Made by a program: the position numbers and the translations under genes. DNA of 64,000 nt from Prunella strophiata (Eukaryota; Chordata; Aves; Passeriformes; Prunellidae): positions 67,050,330 through 67,114,329 of the forward strand of contig JAZBQD010000015.1 in the NCBI GenBank assembly GCA_036583965.1, read 5' to 3'. How positions within the stretch are numbered: position 1 is the first letter of the stretch; every line of letters begins with the position of its first letter. Shown piece by piece: positions 61,449 to 64,000 of the stretch. The notes beneath the pieces are model-generated. The model did no database searches. It had not been told where the DNA came from and saw nothing but the letters and a program-made list of their open reading frames with translations.

Positions 61449-61686
61449 AGACTCAGAGAATATCCTGAATTGGGATGCACCCACAAAGGTCCCTGAGTCT
61501 AACTCCTGGCTCTGCACAGGATACTCCAAGAGTCACACCCTGTGCCTGAGAGTATTGTCCAGACCCTTCTTGAGCTCTGTCAACCTTGGTGCTGTGACCA
61601 CTGCCCTGGGGAGCCTGTTCCAGTCCCCAGTCACCCTTTGGGTCAAGAACCTTTTCTAATATCCAACCTAAACCTCCCTTGACACA
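61449..61686 (-). mobile_element. CR1 LINE 3'-end fragment, different subfamily from 60121-60820
   Basis: The plus strand reads GACTCAGAGAATATCCTGAA, then ACCCACAAAGGTCCCTGAGT and GGCTCTGCACAGGATACTCC. Next are AAGAGTCACACCCTGTGCCT, TTGGTGCTGTGACCACTGCC, CTGGGGAGCCTGTTCCAGTC and AACCTAAACCTCCCTTGACA. This is the antisense 3' UTR of a CR1 subfamily whose end reads '...ATATCCTGAGTTGG...'. About 240 bp is retained and it is 5'-truncated. Confidence 0.92.
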
Positions 61687-62220
61687 TATGTATTATATAT
61701 CTGGTAATACAACCTGGTATAAAGATGATAACATGCAGAAATTTGAAAGATAGCACATTAAACTTAAAAACTGTGTTGTCCTTGTCACCTGAATTGCAGA
61801 TTCATCTGAAGCAAGTAAATATCATCAATTTTATTTTTTGTGGTTCTTTCATAGAGTACTTTTGTGCCAATAGAGCTCCATGGAAGGGACAACCCATGCA
61901 ATTCCATGGATCCACCAAGTATGCAAGACCTCATCTTTTTACTGCAGCCTGGTTTGGACATGCTCCAACTAATTCTTCGTTTGTACAGATACCCCTCTGC
62001 TCTAAACTACTTTTCTTTGAGAGCTTCATTTGTCCATGGCACTTCAATTTTGCTGTGAGAAAGTGTTGGGACAGCTGTTAGTTGTATAAAACTTTCTTTG
62101 TGAAGACTGTGCATCAAATTTAGGAAGGTGATGGGGCTTTTTTCCCCTCCAAGGAAAAAGTGGAAATACATATAACTAGGCAGAAATTTCTTGCAGTGTT
62201 GTTTTAGTCCTGTCTTTCAA
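61687..62220. other. Unannotated sequence
   Basis: A 118-codon plus-strand frame (61725-62081) and an overlapping 64-codon frame in another phase occur here. Neither has a recognisable domain, and the overlap argues for chance. Confidence 0.45.
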
Positions 62221-62222
62221 CA

Positions 62223-62253
<31 letters not shown>

Positions 62254-62286
62254 CAAAAAATAAACAAACAAACAAACAAAAAAAAC
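62221..62286. repeat. (CAAAA)n-(CAAA)n microsatellite
   Basis: About six CAAAA units, then A-rich spacer, then about four CAAA units and A-run. Confidence 0.94.
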
Positions 62287-64000
62287 CCTCTAGAACTACA
62301 AAATGAATTTTCTGAAGCTAAACAAAAAATTAGATTTTTACCTTAAACATGAAAGTCATCCATTCTGACTATCTGCCATGCACTGATATCTTTCACTAGC
62401 TCCTTGTATGGTGAGTTAAGACTGCTAATGTGTGCTGGTCCTAATCCTACACTGCTGAAGAAAACAGATCTTAACTGAGTCTAAAGGAAGTTGGAAAAAA
62501 AAAAAAAGACTTTAGTAAAGTTTCACTGTTAAGTTGCCATCAGTAATATCCTCATCTTTCCCCCCCCCCCATTATAATATTATCCTTCAATATTAGAATT
62601 CAAAATGGGCTTTTCTCTTGACTTCTAAATTCTGTTCAAAACAGTAATTCCCAAACTTTCATGTTTGTGATTCATATTGCCATGGAAAGTGGTCTAGCTG
62701 GCTTATGTAGTTTAAAAGGAAAATCTGCAAACTGTCAGTGTCAGTGCACTTGTTGATCTAGAAAGAAAGATGGGTGTTTGAAAATCAATCTGTGGTTGGA
62801 AAATAGGAGAGCTGCTAGATTAAAAGTCAGGAATAAAAAAACCACTTAGAAAAACAGGTTAAAAATTTCAATACATTAAGCAAACATTTCATTCCTTACC
62901 AGACACAATGGTAAAGCATCTCTCAGGTGTCTCTAATAACATTCATGATGGCACTGCTAAATATCTTCAGAAGAAAAATCATTGATTTCTTTTTTGGGGA
63001 GGAAGGAAATTGGGAGGAGAGTGAAAGGGGATAACTGCTGTATAATTTAACATTTTTCCTAGCTCAACGTAATGTTTTCTTTCTTCAGTTTTGCATCTGA
63101 GAGCTGCTATTTTATCATTCCATCATGCCACACTGTTACACTATGCAATGTGGTTATGCAATGAAATGTCAGTTTCACCTAAAAATGGAAAGTTGTGCCA
63201 CACACCCATTTTCAGCTAATAAGACTTCCCTTAGTTCATGTAACAGATTTCCAAGGCAATAGGAAGAGATGAGCTCAGCTGAGTACTCTTATATATTATT
63301 CACATATCTAAAAATATGGAATGTTTACCCTCATAAGTTTTGAATTCCACATTTTTTAGAGTAAAAATGTACTTAATCTATTAAAAAAATATTTCATCTT
63401 TATTTAGAATAAATGAGGGTTTTCCTCCATGGCTCCATATTCCACAGCCTAGTAAACAGGAATATGCCTTGCAACTTAATATATTTAGCCAGCATTGACT
63501 AATAAATGCAGAAAGCGACATTACATGATTAGTCTCATCCAATTCTGTTTCATCCAGTCCTGTGCTTGATGAGATAAGATCTGAAAATGAAAAATTATTT
63601 CCCTGACAGCCTCCTTCATCCTTTATCCTTTTTCCTTTCCCTAGGGCTGAGCTGTGAGGCAGACCATAAGGAATTGGGTCAGCCCCAGCCAGTTCTCACT
63701 AAAATGTTTGGAGTCAATAATGAAATAAACCTGCGGCCGTTTTGCTAAAAGGGAGTATGTAACGTATGAAGGTTTCATCTGTGCTTCTTCATGTTCTGAA
63801 CCATTTCTAAACTCATCCAAGCAAGAGTATGACTAATAAAACTGTACCTTTCCTCACAGTTTTTATTAGACTCAGTGTAAAGAATGTGGCAATTTTGTGT
63901 ATCCAGTTTGATCTAGGCTTTTGAATAAACTGTAGGATTATTCAATGCCTAGGAAACTTATTGTGTAACTTTATTGTAAATATTCATTGCTAGTATGGGT
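62287..64000. other. Unannotated sequence to window end
   Basis: Contains an A13 run (62495-62507) and a C11 run (62560-62570). The part from about 63590 to 63960 has a small CpG-bearing pocket (CCTGCGGCCGTTTTGC) and several AT-rich factor-like cores. No gene is recognised. Confidence 0.45.
62560..62570. repeat. Poly(C) tract
   Basis: C11 run, a rare homopolymer type in this AT-rich window. Confidence 0.9.

Noticed and set aside
61725..62081. 118-codon plus-strand open frame
   Set aside because: An overlapping frame in another phase and lack of any family or splice context suggest chance.
1..64000. CRISPR arrays, bacterial defence systems, integrons or prophage
   Set aside because: There are no regular spaced repeats, no operon-like coding density and no ribosome-binding sites. 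The sequence is clearly vertebrate.

Overview
The window reads as vertebrate, and specifically avian, nuclear DNA. It is AT-rich and CpG-poor, rich in simple repeats, and contains no intact protein-coding gene. The bird assignment rests on several CR1 LINE 3' ends with the typical 'gattctatga / ttggaaggga' signatures, and on LTRs whose 3' ends resemble endogenous-retrovirus LTRs common in bird genomes. Some LTR types look like those I associate with songbirds. That recognition is from memory and no library search was run, so 'passerine' is an inference.

No open reading frame exceeds about 160 codons. The longest ones either read through microsatellites or repeats, or overlap other frames, or have no recognisable family. 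I found no tRNA, rRNA, snRNA, CRISPR array or bacterial-type gene system. The window is best described as intergenic (gene-desert-like) or deep intronic DNA.

Layout: (1) 92-1323 is a probable solo LTR on the minus strand, with TATA box, poly(A) signal and terminal inverted repeats. (2) 1.3-10.8 kb is unique AT-rich DNA with a short CR1 3' end at 2.3 kb and a CpG-bearing 33-codon mini-ORF at 5.6 kb. (3) 10.85-11.06 kb is an old LTR 3' end. (4) 11-43.9 kb is mostly unique DNA punctuated by microsatellites, with a 12-bp perfect hairpin at 35.35 kb and a possible ancient CR1 at 40.7 kb. The microsatellites include (CT)n at 13.6, T35 at 18.3, a compound CAG/TAA block at 24.7, a 96-bp homopurine (AAAAAG)n at 26.1, (TTG)n at 31.0 and (CAAA)n at 32.6 kb. 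(5) 43.9-47.3 kb is a dense cluster of transposable elements: CR1, an LTR with internal ~46-bp repeats, CR1 reverse-transcriptase-region sequence, an unidentified GC-rich segment with degenerate tandem repeats, CR1 again, then a second LTR. (6) 50.6-52.7 kb holds two ancient CR1 3' regions in opposite orientation. (7) 54.2-54.5 kb is a second LTR of the 10.9-kb type. (8) 57.0-57.5 kb is a minus-strand LTR. (9) 60.1-61.7 kb holds two minus-strand CR1 copies of different subfamilies. (10) The last 2 kb is unique DNA with a small CpG-bearing pocket.

I did not find a novel biological system. The points most worth a second look are the nested element cluster at 44-47 kb, the hairpin at 35.35 kb, the homopurine tract at 26.1 kb, and a few candidate conserved noncoding stretches that only a multi-species alignment could test.
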